From NCBI RefSeq assembly GCF_014898815.1, contig NW_026515511.1, forward strand, positions 172,834 to 236,833: a stretch of 64,000 nucleotides of DNA. The letters run 5' to 3'. A program made the position numbers and the translations under genes. Positions within the stretch are counted from its first letter, which is position 1; every line of letters begins with the position of its first letter. This document shows positions 10,955 through 21,906 of this stretch, one piece after another. The stretch is from Panonychus citri. Its lineage: Eukaryota > Arthropoda > Arachnida > Trombidiformes > Tetranychidae. The notes under the pieces were generated by a model. It was not told the DNA's origin and made no database searches. It saw only the letters and a program-made list of their open reading frames with translations.

Positions 10955-12744
10955 ATGGGTGCTGCTACCAAGTTGCGAAGAAAAGGAAATTCCAAACCAG
11001 ATGCTAATCCCAATCAAGTAAGCCTCATTTTCCTCTCCTCTTGATAGATATTTATTTCTGATCATCAGACAGATAAAAATCTTTTAAGATTCTCTTCTCT
11101 CTTCATTTTCAATGTCAACGGTATAAATACTCGACTTGAGTGTATAAGCTAATTGGAAAATATTTCTCGTTAAAAATGTTCTTTTTTCACTCAATATTCT
11201 CATTATCATTAATTTCTATTGAGCTTTGAAATAGTTTTGAATCATCACTTGAAGAACTTGAATCGCCCATTACCTTATGAAACACTGCCAAATAGTTTTG
11301 GTTTAGTTAATCTCTCTCTCTCTCTCCTCAATTCTTGCTCTCTTATGGTTGAAATAAAAGTAAAAATTGATGAGGAGGGAAAAAGAAGGAGAAGAAGAAG
11401 ATGGAGAAGCGATTTTCTTAAATAAAACTTGTTTAAAATCAGAGGTAAACATGTTTGCCCCTGATTATTTTTCTATCTTTGAGAGTACACACTGTTTTTT
11501 CTAATCATTTTCAGTAAAAAAACAGAATTAAGACAACTACTGAACAGAAATAGTTGCTCTCTCTTGTCTGGGTTGAGTTTCTACTCTTCAGTGACTATTT
11601 CAACTTTAGTCACTATTTTCTATTATTTATCACTATTATTATTATGATAAACACGTTGCAACTTATCGAAACAATACTATTGTTTTTTTACCTCCAGTTA
11701 TTGTAATTTTACCTTTTATTTTCCTTTCTTGAGGTTGCTGAGGTCGACGTTGAAACAGAAGCATTAGAGAAAAGACCAGAAGCTCAATTAGGTACTGAAT
11801 CAGAACCCGAACCTGCGGCGAGCGCTGAACCAGAACCAAAATCAACTCAAGATGAAGTACCAGAGCTTAAATCAGAATCTAAGCCAGCATCAGAACCTGA
11901 GACTGCGTCTGAATCGATTAAAGAAACAAATCAAGAACCAACACCAAATAAAGTAGTAGAAGATGAACCTAAAGTGGAACTTGATCCTGAGCCTACGCCC
12001 GAACCCGTACACGAACCTAAAGTAGAAACCAAGGTAGAATCTGAGTTGAAACTTCAACCCGAGGTACAATCTACCCCAGAACCAGAACTTAAAGTCGAAT
12101 CCGAGCCTGAACCGGTGTCTAAGGTTGAATCTAACCCAGAGCCAGAACCAGTACCAGTACCAGAATCAGAACCAGAACCAGTATCAGAGCCAGTGCCAGA
12201 GCCTATGGTAGAATCTGAACCAACGCCAGAACCAGAATTGAAGCAAGAATCAGCATCGGAAACTTTACAAGAAACAATCCCCGAAACAATATCAGAGCCA
12301 GAAAGTGCTCCCGAGCCCGAACTCAAACCTGAACCTGAAATCGTGACCGTGACTGAGACCGAACCCGAACCCGAACCCGAACCTGAATCTAAGGTGGATC
12401 CTGAACCACAACCAGAGCTTGAACCTGAGTTGGAAACTGAATCCAAGGTAAAATCTGAGCCAGAACTTACGGTAGAATCTGAATCAGAGTCTAAGGTCGA
12501 ATCCGTAATTGAACCAGAACCTAAGGAAGAATCAAACCAAGAACCAGAGACTAAGGAAGAACCTGAATCAACACCAACACCAGAACCAGAATCCAAACCA
12601 GAATCTGAGTTAGAGTCAACATCAGATCCAGAAACTAAGTCAGAAGCTGAGCCAGAATTTGAGTCAGAACCAAAGATGGAATCAGATGATTTACCTTTGC
12701 CTACTGCAAATATGTTACCAATTTCTAATATGTCTTTATCTTAA
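10955..12744 (+). CDS. Acidic Glu/Pro-repeat protein with basic MG N-terminus
   Basis: Two exons (10955-11017 and 11734-12744; donor GTAAGC, acceptor TTTCTTGAG) joined in phase 0 give about 357 residues. The first exon encodes a short basic start, MGAATKLRRKGN, and the second is almost entirely degenerate EPEPE / KVESEPE repeats with Thr, Ser and Val, ending in a short non-repetitive PTANMLPISNMSLS. No domain is recognised. A glycine-2 plus basic cluster followed by an acidic Glu/Pro/Ala tail resembles the layout of membrane-attached BASP1/MARCKS-type proteins, but residue 6 is Lys rather than the Ser/Thr favoured for myristoylation, so this is only an analogy. Function unknown. The long antisense Ser/Gly frame is a shadow of the repeat. 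Confidence 0.7.
11980..12690 (+). repeat. Degenerate GAACCAGAA-type coding minisatellite
   Basis: Tandem six- and twelve-base units around GARCCN encode EP dipeptides for more than 200 residues. Units vary mainly at third positions and by Ser/Thr/Lys/Val substitutions, so it is an old repeat kept in frame rather than a recent expansion, except for a pure GAACCCGAACCC stretch at about 12361. Confidence 0.8.
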
Positions 12745-13393
12745 TTAATCAATTTACCCATGAGGTATTAATAGCGTTCGCTTTGTGATTTAAACTTTAA
12801 ATTACAAATAATGTTAAACGATTCAAACTGTCAATTATTTTTTCGTATTGTTGAATCGAATTAAGATTAACTAATATCTATTTCTTCTACATCATCAGTT
12901 TATATAATCATTATACGTTGTGCTGAACAAACGATTCCTCATGATTATTATCTGACTAAATAAAACTACACTTGATAAACTTCAATTTAATTAACTGCAA
13001 CTGTTTATTTATATTCATCAGAATTACTCAGATTTGATGAGATAATTTCGTCAATTGAACCGACGGTGAGTTAAATCTTAAAACAAGATAAATCTAGTCT
13101 CCAATTGAAATTCAATCGAAATACAAGATTAATCAGGTCATTAGTTAATTAGAACGATAAAAGATAAAAGATAAAAGATCGAATTCAATTATCCCGCCTG
13201 ATTTCTTAAATTCTATTTCGAATTTAATTTGTTCTATTCTCTTTTCAATTAACCGTTTTCTCCACATTTAAATTAATTGTGATTCATTGATTTCGTGACT
13301 AATTCAATTTAAAGTCTAATTATCTCGCTGTTAATTAATTGTTTAGTTTCAAAGGTTAAAACTACTTCTGATCTTATCTTTTCTCGACAAACA
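12745..13393. other. Intergenic, AT-rich
   Basis: Contains AATAAA at about 12959, a likely polyadenylation signal for the Glu/Pro gene, and a GATAAAA triplet repeat near 13155. Nothing else is seen. Confidence 0.5.
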
Positions 13394-14763
13394 ATGAGTA
13401 TTAATTGTTTACCTCCTGAATGTTTACTGGTCATCTTCAATTTCCTTGACCAATTGGATGATCTGAGACATTGTGCTTCTGGTGAGAGTCTTGCTTTTTG
13501 ATTATATGACAATGTGATTGACTGATTAATTTTTACTTTGATTATATTCTTTTCTATCCTAATTTAGTTTGCTCCAAGTGGAAATTATTGATTTTAGATC
13601 GATGTTCCAAAGTTGAATATTTACTCGGTATGTGGGCAAACCATTATTTTTCTAATTTTTCTAACATAATATTGTACAATTGTATTTAAATTGTTGACAG
13701 AAAATCCATTTACCGATTCACCAGATAATATTGTTTACATTGGTCCTTCACCTAAATTGGAAAATCTAGAATTAGCTCAACTCTTTCCTAGACTAAAGGT
13801 GAAAACAACAATTTTTTTTTGCATTTTCTTTATTTGTTTATGTTTAGTTGTTATTATTTTCTTATTTGCTCCATTTAGATTTTGGATACTTCTTATACTG
13901 GATTAGCTAACTGGGAAAATGCAACCAAAAGAGTCAAATCAATTAAAGGGCTAATTAACCACACCTTAGATAAAAATCAATCACCAATATACTTTCTCAA
14001 CGATCTTGAAATGGTATCAACGGAACTTGTTGATTTTTTCGTTGTAAATCAACATATAACTAGGCAACTAAAACAAGTTTTCATTCAGAATGTTAATTTA
14101 GTTAAAATGAATGGGGTGACGTCTAAGTTTTATAACCTTCGTAGACTTCATATTGTAGACAAAACTGTAAGTACATATGTAATTAAGTAACAATTCCCAA
14201 TTTACGATTGTGATTTCCCGTTATATGACCTTCTCTTTTCAGGTTTCCAGAAGCTCTATAAAGGATCCAAGTTACATAAGCTCAAAATATTGGAATTTGA
14301 TTTCGAGTCCATGGCCGGAGTTCTTGTTTACCCCGGATTTTGTTTCATTGATTTCTGCCCAAATCTGGAAAGTGCCTTTTTCCATGTTGAATCAACTTAC
14401 TGCCAATTCAATACAGCAATTAAAATTAATTGTTTGAGAGATCTTGTCATAGAATATGTTAGTTACTCAAGAATTTAAGACTTTAAGAATTTATGGAATA
14501 TTGAATATGATCTGTTAATCAGCTTTTCTAATTGTTTTTTTTACTTTAATCCACAGCAAAATGATAATCCAAGGGAGTGGTCACCTTTCTTTAGATCAGG
14601 AGGAAATGCTCAGAAATGGGAAACATTGAAATGTGTCCTGTCTAAATTTCCTAATTTAAAACATCTCGCTTTAAGGAATAATCTGAAAATCCGTGATGAA
14701 GATATTGAAGAACTACTGGAATTGCTACCTAATTTGGTTCTACTGGATGAGAGGATCAATTGA
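13394..14763 (+). CDS. F-box protein A with truncated, decayed C-terminus
   Basis: Six exons (13394-13481, 13568-13627, 13701-13798, 13879-14166, 14251-14457, 14557-14763) give about 315 residues with consistent phases. The N-terminus is an F-box (LPPECLLVIFNFLDQLDDL, then CSKWKLL in exon 2), which recruits Skp1 in SCF ubiquitin ligases; the rest is a divergent leucine-rich region that would bind substrate. Exon structure and phases match F-box genes B and C at 21.9 and 29.6 kb, with low sequence identity. In exon 6 the frame stops after LLDERIN, while homology to B continues in two other frames as far as about 14930 (HCQRN, MDWPKLS, CHGFDFMK). So the last 60 residues have been lost by at least two indels, or the assembly is wrong there. 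Confidence 0.75.
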
Positions 14764-14945
14764 AATTACCCACAAATCTCTTGTTTATATTAATCAACAC
14801 TGTCAACGGAATAAAAGTTAATCACTTTCTATTTTGACACTGATATGCAAGCGCAAATGGATTGGCCTAAATTATCAGTTACTGGTCCGGATATTTGCCA
14901 TGGATTTGACTTCATGAAAACTGTTTCTTCAAACCATTCCGGTGT
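14764..14945 (+). pseudogene. Out-of-frame remnant of F-box A C-terminus
   Basis: Reading other frames after the stop shows HKSLVYINQHCQRN and then MDWPKLS...CHGFDFMK, which line up with EKSKDIVNRYCQRKN and HDWPELAS...CQGFDFMR of F-box B. The spacing is right, so this is the former last part of the coding exon. Confidence 0.65.
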
Positions 14946-16804
14946 CTTCTCTTCTCATGGAGAGCACAAAAGAATATTGAATTTTCAATCAATGATAAAT
15001 CAAGAATCACATGATTAACAGTCAACTGATCAATTACTAATGATGCTAAAAGTAATCCGAGAATCTCTGAATTCCCATGAATTTGTTAATTGACATAAGC
15101 AAAGTTATCTTCTTTTCTGATGAAAATTTCTAATTTCTTTTGTTTACAATCAAAAAAATCAGAAAATTTCCCAAGTGAATTGTTTCCTGTTCTGAATCTC
15201 TTGAAATTTCACCAATTAGATGGATAACAGACTTACCTACATGTTAATCCCAATAGATTTCAACAAATCCACCAAGATGAAGACCTTGACCTCTAATAAT
15301 CTTCAAGTCTTTCTGATATTTCCAGAGACTCTAATCAATCATCATGTCCATTTACTGTTGTTTATTTTTCTCATCATTAATATTTTGGTTTAAACCATAA
15401 ACTCAACTCTTAATCACTTAACCACAATCAACTTTAAATTATCATCCAGTAAACACCAAATTCATTTCTACTATTAATATTTCAGCCCCATTGATAAAAC
15501 AAATTTGATCGTTCCCACGATTAACTCATGTATTAATTATCATTCAATTTCCGACCAAAACTCATTTACTAAATTTAATCATGTCAATCAGAATCATAGA
15601 AATCGATCCACTTGATCTTGGAAATAATTTCCAATGTCATTAGTAAATTGTTGTTATTCAAACTGATCAATGTTAAGTTTTTCGATTTAACTAATTTGAT
15701 TAGATAAATTAACGTTTATTTAAGATTAAAATTTTGATTAGTTGATTAGATTGTCTGTTACATTCACTCTGAGAAGGTCTTAATTGTAATTATTAACAAA
15801 TGATAATACAAGTGAAAGAAACGTTGATTGTAATTGGCAGAAAATGAGTTAATTAAACTGTCAAGGAACGTGATTAGAATCAAGTGATTTAAAACTATAT
15901 TAAGGTGATGGTAATCAACCTTTACCCTTTGTTAAACTTCACATTAATCATAATTTAGTTTTTGATTAAATTGTTAATCACATTAACCAGAATCAATCAT
16001 TTTCCCCTTTGATTGTTATTATTATTAAATAGTAACCAAGAGTTAATTGGTTATCAGGTAAATTTAAATACAATCAAATGATTAGTTGAATAATTTTGTA
16101 AATCAGTTGATTAATATGCAATTTAATTTTGCTAAATTAATCTTGTTAAATTGTGTAAATAATTGTTATATTAGTAAAACAATCAACGGTGAAATTTAAT
16201 CAAATAATTATAATTGTAAAGGTAAACACAATTTAAACATAAACAAGATTAAAAATGAATCAAAATGAATTGTAATTTAAATTGTAAGGTATTAATAGTT
16301 GTATGATTACATAAGCAAATTATTGATTGTCACACAATTAAATTGTAATTTCATTCAAATTAAATTGTCAAACATTAAATGAGTAGTTAAACAATCAAAT
16401 TAAACGTTCATTTAAATTCAACACAATTTAACAACAAACAATCTGATTAACAAAACTGTGAATGTTTAATTTAGTTTTGCTTGTTTTTTACCTGGGAAAT
16501 TATTAATCAAAATTACGTTTTTTTATGTTAATTGTGATTAATATAAACTCACCTACATTTGAACAGTTTATGAGTAATTTAATTGTGATGAGCAACTCAG
16601 TGAATCAAATTTAATTCAGTTAAATTCAAGACCATTATCATTTGTTGGGTGAAAATTGATCATCAATCTATTACGAAAATCAGTTTAAACTTTGAAGTTG
16701 ATTAAGCAATTGTACTTGGTGAACTTTAATTGTAACAATTAGCTGAATATAAATTGTGATTAACCACTGATCTAAATCCATCGATCTTAATCATTCAATC
16801 AACA
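14946..16804. other. Long AT-rich intergenic region
   Basis: Nearly 1.9 kb of AATTGTTAA-type sequence with no frame, homology, tRNA or repeat element that I can identify. Confidence 0.6.
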
Positions 16805-17125
16805 ATGTCACCAAAAATGTCAAAGATTAATATATTTACTTGTTATCTTTTAATTACTTTTTTGATTGTTGTCTCATTTACTGATCACCATTCATCAGCT
16901 CAAGTAATGAGGATCTGTGAAAATGGCGACTGCCTCCAATTGTAAGTAATTAAATTTAATCACTCCCTAAACTGTAAGCTAATTGTTGCCTCGTTAAATT
17001 GTTAACAATTAAAAGGGCTCGAAGAACCTCATTATCGAAACGATGATCTCAATGGCATTTTCAATTTAATGAGATACTTAAAACAAGGCAGAGTAATTGG
17101 AAGTAATTTCAATTCACCTTTCATG
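16805..17125 (+). CDS. Possible small secreted peptide, two exons
   Basis: From an ATG at 16805 the frame encodes a strongly hydrophobic leader (YLLITFLIVVS) followed by HHSSAQ, a good signal-peptide plus cleavage site, then MRICENGDCLQL and a perfect GTAAGT donor at 16941. A second candidate exon (17016-17125) has an AATTAAAAG acceptor, a GTGAGT donor and an open frame with GIFNLMRYLKQGR, including a dibasic-like GR amidation/cleavage shape. The phases do not join: the consensus donor leads to an early stop after LARRTSLSKR, whereas the longer frame needs a shift of one base. It may be a neuropeptide-like precursor with an assembly indel, a very short secreted peptide of about 56 residues, or chance. 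No family is recognised. Confidence 0.35.
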
Positions 17126-18955
17126 TGAGTATCCAAGTCAACAATTAACTAATTGTTCCAATCCAAATTCTAACATTTTCAAGATGAGTTCCAATGTTTC
17201 TATCCAAATCCAATGGTCCAATCCAAGAATATCAATGAATCGAATTGTAATAAAATTCGAGAATTAGAACTTTTTGATAAGAAAAATTTCGAAACAATTA
17301 AATCATCTCGAATCACTCGATTCTTAATTGTTGTCTTTAACTTTGTTATAAATTAATCGCATTGATGATTGTTTTTTATCTCATTTCTTAATTGATCAAT
17401 CAACAATTGGACTGAATCTAAACCAGTGGGAAACGGAGTGTAATTAACACGGATAAAGAATGACAGATAAGTTTGAACAATTAACTAATCATAAAAATTG
17501 ATTTTTCATTCTAATTTTCGTTTCTTTGGTTTAATCATAATATTATTTGACAATTAAATCTTTAAATTGAATAACGATGAAAAGTAACAATTACTTATCA
17601 ATAGTTGTGATCATTTCTCTTGCAAGTTAATTGTTGTTTAGATTTATTTCCACTAATTAATTTTCTTTATCAAACAATTTAATGACTCTAATGATTGAGA
17701 AAATAAAAGATCGTTGTAATTGTAAAACATTTAAAATCTCTCGAAAATTAAATGATTAAAACTTGATCACTTTTCTCTTTACGATTATTTCGCTTTTCTC
17801 TTTTTTTCTCAACTCCTTTCATGATCAGAATCTTCATAATTCTGTTCACCAAATGAACTTCATCGTCCGATGTTCAATCAACTGTAATCAGAGATATTAA
17901 TCTGGTAATAAGTTGATTACAATTAGATAATGAAAAGAAATGTAATTAGAAAGAATCAATGAAAACTCAATGAAAAAAGTGAGACTTGAAATAAACTGAA
18001 ACTTTAAGAAAGCGCCTCAAGCCAATTTAGTCATTCGGTTGATTGGATGACTCATTTGTATTAATAGTTTCTGATTTTTATCATTTTAATAAAACGATTA
18101 TCAATTTTACAAAAACTGTTATCGATTTTTGATTGAAAGAGAAATTTATTTAGGAGAGAAAGGGAGCTTCCTCTTACTGCTTTTGCAGTGTGTCAACTAA
18201 CATTTTTGTTAGAGGGCTGATTGAGATGAAATCTCAGGGATCAGCGGCGGTTTTTTAACCGTTGATTACATCTTTGATTGATTCTAGGAAATTTACAATT
18301 TCCTTACAATGATAGGGTTGAGGTTGGAGAGAGAAATTATTGGTGAAAAAATTTAAATCCTTCTTTTTAATATCCAGTTAATTATAATCCGAAAAAATTT
18401 ATATCATTGTCACATCAGAGAAAGAGCCATTTGATTGAAGGGAAAATCAGTTCCAAGGATAGTTTAACTCATTAGGTTTGTCATAAAGAAAAGAATAAAA
18501 TAAAAATAAAATTACAATTTCAATCTTTTCAAAAAAATAAGTTTGAGATAGAGAAATTAAGTTACATCAAATTAACAAAAACTTACCAATAAACAAAATG
18601 GTTAAAGTTATTACGACGCAATAATAGCTCAGTTTTAAGGGTAACAAAGAAAACAACTAAAGTAACTGTTGATCTATCATAATTTTGGTATCGACTTGAT
18701 CCGTGTAATAAGATGAAAAATAATAACACAAAATTTTAATTTAAAATCCACAGGTAATATTGATTAAATTTAAATTTATCAGGAGCGAAAAAAAGAAAGA
18801 AATCGAAAAATCGATTATTCGTTTCAGTCACTTGAATCGATGATAATCGATTGTTTTGATGGATCGCCACTTTGTTTTTCTTTGAGAAAGTTTCATTTTT
18901 TTATGTCAATTTTTTTACTTTGTTGTTCTGACAATACAATTAATTGTTCATCAGT
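17126..18955. other. Intergenic region upstream of the Armadillo-like gene
   Basis: Mostly AT-rich without frames. The exception is a compact GC-richer block with several perfect hairpins at about 18176-18261 (separate entry). Just before the Armadillo start an ATCAG at 18951-18955 could be a splice acceptor, so a non-coding or short coding upstream exon may exist in this stretch. Confidence 0.5.
18176..18261. ncRNA. Cluster of four hairpins, candidate structured RNA
   Basis: Four perfect stem-loops follow each other in 86 bases: ACTGC-TTTT-GCAGT (18176-18189), CTAACA-TTTT-TGTTAG (18197-18212), a two-part stem GCTGAT/ATCAGC enclosing TGAGAT-GAA-ATCTCA with a GGG bulge (18216-18245), and CGGTT-TTTT-AACCG (18248-18261). 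Three share a TTTT loop. The block is clearly less AT-rich than its surroundings. It resembles no snRNA or tRNA that I can recognise, and strand is unknown. It could be an independent RNA or part of the Armadillo 5' UTR. Confidence 0.35.
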
Positions 18956-20958
18956 ATGACTTCATTGGAATTAAATAGATCTGAGCGTATTAGAGCTGCT
19001 CTATTCGATGATTTATCAAGTGACATTTTATACACAACATCGATCGACAATAAATCAGAAACATGTGTCCTTAGACTCTCTGAACCTGCACAAATGATTA
19101 AATTGGCGATTGAAGCTTTGATTAATTACCAGAATGACGCTGATTTGGCAACAAGTGCTGTTCCTGAGCTGTTGAAGCTATTAAATGATGAAGATGAAGT
19201 GGTGGTTAACAAAGCGACATTAATGGTTCACCATCTTTCTCGAAAAGTCGCTTCCCGACACGCACTCATCAATTCTCCTCAAATGGTGTCCGCTCTTCTT
19301 AGGGCGATGTCAAATGCCGAAGCTGAAACAACCACTTGTGCTGCGAGTATTTTACATAATTTATCTCAACATCAACAAGGTCTTCTAGCGATTTTCAAGT
19401 CCGATGGAATCTCTGCCTTAATTAAGCTTCTCACCTCTCCAATCAACCGAGTTGTTTACTATTCCTTGACAACGATCTACAACCTGTTGCTTCATCAAGA
19501 AGGATCAAAAATGGCCGTTCGACTCGCCGGAGGGATCCAAAAGATGGTCACATTGTTGAATCATCCCAATCCTAAATTCCTCGCTCTTTTGACCGAATGT
19601 TTAACTTTACTTGCTTATGGAAATCAAGAGTCTAAGTTGATTATTCTCGCCTCAGGCGGTGTTCCAGAGATTGTGAACATTATGCTTGTCCATAACTATG
19701 AGAAATTACTTTGGACAACATCTCGACTACTCAAAGTTTTGTCCGTATGTCAAAGTAACAAACTCGCGATCATCCAAGCCGGAGGAATCTACGCTTTGGA
19801 TATGCACTTGGAACAACCCGGAAGATTACAATTAAGTTGCCTTTGGGCTTTGAGGAATTTATCTGATTCTGCCACCGATATTCTCAATATCGATCATCTT
19901 CTCCAAGTTCTACTCAATTTACTCAAAAGCGAAGATCTTAACGTTGTTGTTTGTTCGGTCGCTATTCTATCCAATTTGACCTGCAACAATACCCAAAACA
20001 AACTATTCTTATGTCAACTAGATGCAATTGAAAAAATTGTTACAACCATCAAACAAGCTGGAGATAGACAAGAGATCGTTGAACCAGCAATTTGTGTTCT
20101 CAAACACCTGACACATCAGCATGAGGAAGCAGAAATAGCCCAGAATGATGTCCGTCTTCATGATGGTTTGAATTATATTGTAAATTTCTTGAATCTACCG
20201 ATCAGTTGGTCACTTATCAAGGAATTGTGGGATTAATTCACAATCTGGCTCAATGTCCAGCCAACCAAGCGCCATTACGAGAAGCTGGAGTTATTCCCAA
20301 GTTGAATCAAATTTTATCCAAAGCTCAACAAGAGAAACTCATCTTCAGGATACATGGATGGTGTTAAAATCGCCGATATCATCGAGGAACGATGTATTCA
20401 TTCAAGATGTTAGCTCGAGATGTTCATAATCGATCCATTATCACAGAAATGAACTTAATCTCAACATTCGTGCAACTTTTATATTGTGACGATGAGAACG
20501 TTCAACAATCTGCTGTTGGTGTTCTCAGTGAACTGTCCCTCGAAAAAAAAGCCGTTGACATTATTGAATCTGAAGGAGCTACTGCAGCTCTTACTGAACT
20601 TCTCCATTCTAGAAATGAAGTGACAGCCACTTTCGCCGCCGCTGTTTTGTATCGAATGTCCGAAGACAAACCTCAGGATTACAAGAAGCGTTTATCATTG
20701 GAACTGACAGCAACCCTTTTCCGTGACGAACCCAATGATTGGACTTCAGCCGGTGAAGTGGAAAACGAGGTCTTACCACAAGCTGAATCTCACTACGGAT
20801 CACTCGCCTCTCCCCTCAATCCTTATCCACAATCAATTTACGTCCAAACCACATCAGATATGGATGTTAACAATCCCTATTCATCACCATATTACAACGA
20901 ACAGGACCAAGTCGCCAATAATGACCAATACTCCGCTTGGTACGACACCGACCTTTAA
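18956..20958 (+). CDS. arm: Beta-catenin/Armadillo homologue lacking the N-terminal degron
   Basis: Homologous to beta-catenin from the alpha-catenin-binding segment (SERIRAALFDDL) through the 12 armadillo repeats to the C-terminal PDZ ligand AWYDTDL; about 665 residues in one exon. Highly conserved landmarks include LLNDEDEVVVNKA, GNQESKLIILASGG, EKLLWTTSRLLKVLSVC, CLWALRNLSD and FRDEPNDW-like ends; the two groove lysines (in QESK and SNK) are kept. The usual 100-residue N-terminus with GSK3/CK1 phosphosites and the beta-TrCP motif is absent, unless an upstream exon supplies it. The frame breaks three times within 170 bases (about 20222, 20335, 20393) while homology continues, at least two of them explained by a single lost base in GGG or TTT. 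Roles in Wnt signalling or adhesion are expected for the family. Confidence 0.88.
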
Positions 20959-21906
20959 CTTATCAACAATCAAATCAAAAACCGTTTCCAGTGACTTATC
21001 ACCAATATTTGAGTGGCCTTATCAGTTTAATCTTATTACTCTTATACAAATCTGACACTTTAAATAATAATTTACATTTTAATTTCTTACTATTAATATT
21101 TACCCAATAGAACATATTTAATAAATTATGCTGATTTAATAACAATCATAGTAAAACAATAACATTGATTATCTTCCGTTAGAAATTTGAATGAAAAGAA
21201 AATTAAAAATAAATAGTTACCACTTAACAACATTAGATGAGAAAAACAATTTTAATTGCAACAAATTGTTTCCCTTTAAATTGTTACCATCAAAAGTTAA
21301 TTGGAAACGATTATTTTTTAAAAACGATTGTAAACTTTAATTACTAAACTGAATTTACAACAACAATCCTTGTAATTTAATGACTGGGAAAGAATTTGAT
21401 TAACTAATTAAAAAATCATTTCTACCAATTTGTTTCTCAATTGTTAAATTTAGATTTAAATTGTTACTGTTGATTTAAACTGCTCGTTTCTTTGGCTTAA
21501 TCATATTACTAAATTGAACACTATGAAAAGTAACAATCAATGTGATCATTTCTATTACAAATTAATTGTTGTTTAGATTTACTTTCACTAATTAATTTTC
21601 TTTACCCAACAATTTAATGACTCTAATTGTAAAACGTTTAAATCTCTCGAAAATTAAATGATTAAAACTTAATCACTTTTCTCTGTTTTTCTCAACTCAT
21701 TTCATGATCAGAATCTTCATGATGATTAAACTATTTCGGTGATGTGATTCAAACCTTGTTGAGTAATTAAATTAAGCTTAATGACCTAAGCAACGCAGGC
21801 GTAATCCTAATCCTAATCCTAATCATGTATTGTTGATTGTGATTCAAATTGTTTATCCAAAAAATCAATTTGATATTTTACTCTAAAAGATCAACAAATT
21901 GGTCAA
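20959..21906. other. Intergenic, AT-rich
   Basis: Several stretches echo the words seen at 17500-17850 (for example TTTCATGATCAGAATCTTCAT occurs in both), suggesting an old shared intergenic repeat. A short ATTAGG-type repeat lies at 21802-21823. No gene is visible. Confidence 0.5.
21802..21823. repeat. Short (TAATCC)n tract
   Basis: Three and a half copies of TAATCC, that is ATTAGG on the other strand. It differs from the arthropod telomere unit TTAGG by an extra A per repeat and is too short to call telomeric. Confidence 0.6.

Noticed and set aside
12054..12596. 180-residue minus-strand Ser/Gly-rich frame
   Set aside because: It is the mirror of the GAR-CCN repeat on the plus strand; repeat codon structure keeps the opposite frame open, and no start context or splice logic supports it.
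16905..16940. Similarity of MRICENGDCLQL to the ITP/CHH hormone family (RICED motif)
   Set aside because: Only four residues match, and the six-cysteine framework of that family is absent.
21802..21823. Possible interstitial telomere repeat
   Set aside because: Only three and a half units of a six-base word that is not the canonical arthropod TTAGG; too short.
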